Below are positions 5,542 through 5,543 of a stretch of 5,543 nucleotides of DNA, one piece after another (the stretch's first letter is position 1; every line of letters begins with the position of its first letter). The stretch is from Prevotellaceae bacterium. Lineage in GTDB: Bacteria; Bacteroidota; Bacteroidia; Bacteroidales; UBA932. Location: assembly GCA_031268055.1 (NCBI GenBank), contig JAIRXY010000220.1:1-5543 (forward strand), read 5' to 3'. The notes beneath the pieces are model-generated. The model made no database searches. It saw nothing but the letters and a program-made list of their open reading frames with translations, and was not told the DNA's origin. The translations under genes were made by a program, and so were the position numbers.

Positions 5542-5543
5542 GG

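Noticed and set aside
1..5543. CRISPR array, tRNA, rRNA, insertion sequence or prophage genes
   Set aside because: No spaced identical repeats of CRISPR size, no cloverleaf or rRNA-like sequence, and no transposase, integrase or phage protein was seen in either strand.

Overview
The window looks like a piece of a Bacteroidetes (probably Bacteroidales) chromosome. The evidence is that the predicted proteins most resemble Bacteroides-type versions as I remember them, that Bacteroidetes-style promoters occur (TTTG ... TAnnTTTG), that starts lack good Shine-Dalgarno sequences, and that coding DNA is much richer in GC than the very AT-rich gaps. The genus cannot be fixed from this sequence.

Layout: (1) Positions 1-300, minus strand: the first 100 codons of a secreted, probably outer-membrane beta-barrel protein, cut by the window edge. 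(2) 301-867: an AT-rich gap with no convincing gene, but with a perfect minus-strand Bacteroidetes promoter (723-753), an imperfect 19-mer direct repeat and short heptamer repeats. (3) 868-1722, minus strand: an AraC-family regulator. (4) 1723-1940: a divergent control region with two direct TATCGAAAnnGTG boxes 22 bp apart, just upstream of a fucI promoter that has a perfect -7 box but no -33 box. (5) 1941-3731: fucI, L-fucose isomerase, full length with its metal ligands. (6) 3732-4063: a gap packed with hairpins (three terminator-like, one long perfect REP-like palindrome) and short tandem repeats. (7) 4064-5359: fucP, an MFS L-fucose permease. (8) 5360-5543: a gap with TTGAYAA repeats, ending in a -7 promoter box for a gene beyond the window.

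Together the genes form an L-fucose uptake and entry module. FucP would import fucose across the inner membrane with protons, FucI would convert it to L-fuculose, and the AraC-type protein, divergent from fucI, is the obvious candidate fucose-responsive activator. Fuculokinase and fuculose-phosphate aldolase are not in the window and must be encoded elsewhere. The enzymes are ordinary. The most interesting material is in the gaps: the candidate AraC operator, the palindrome and the heptamer repeats at gene edges. I see no sign of a new defence, mobile or RNA-based system.
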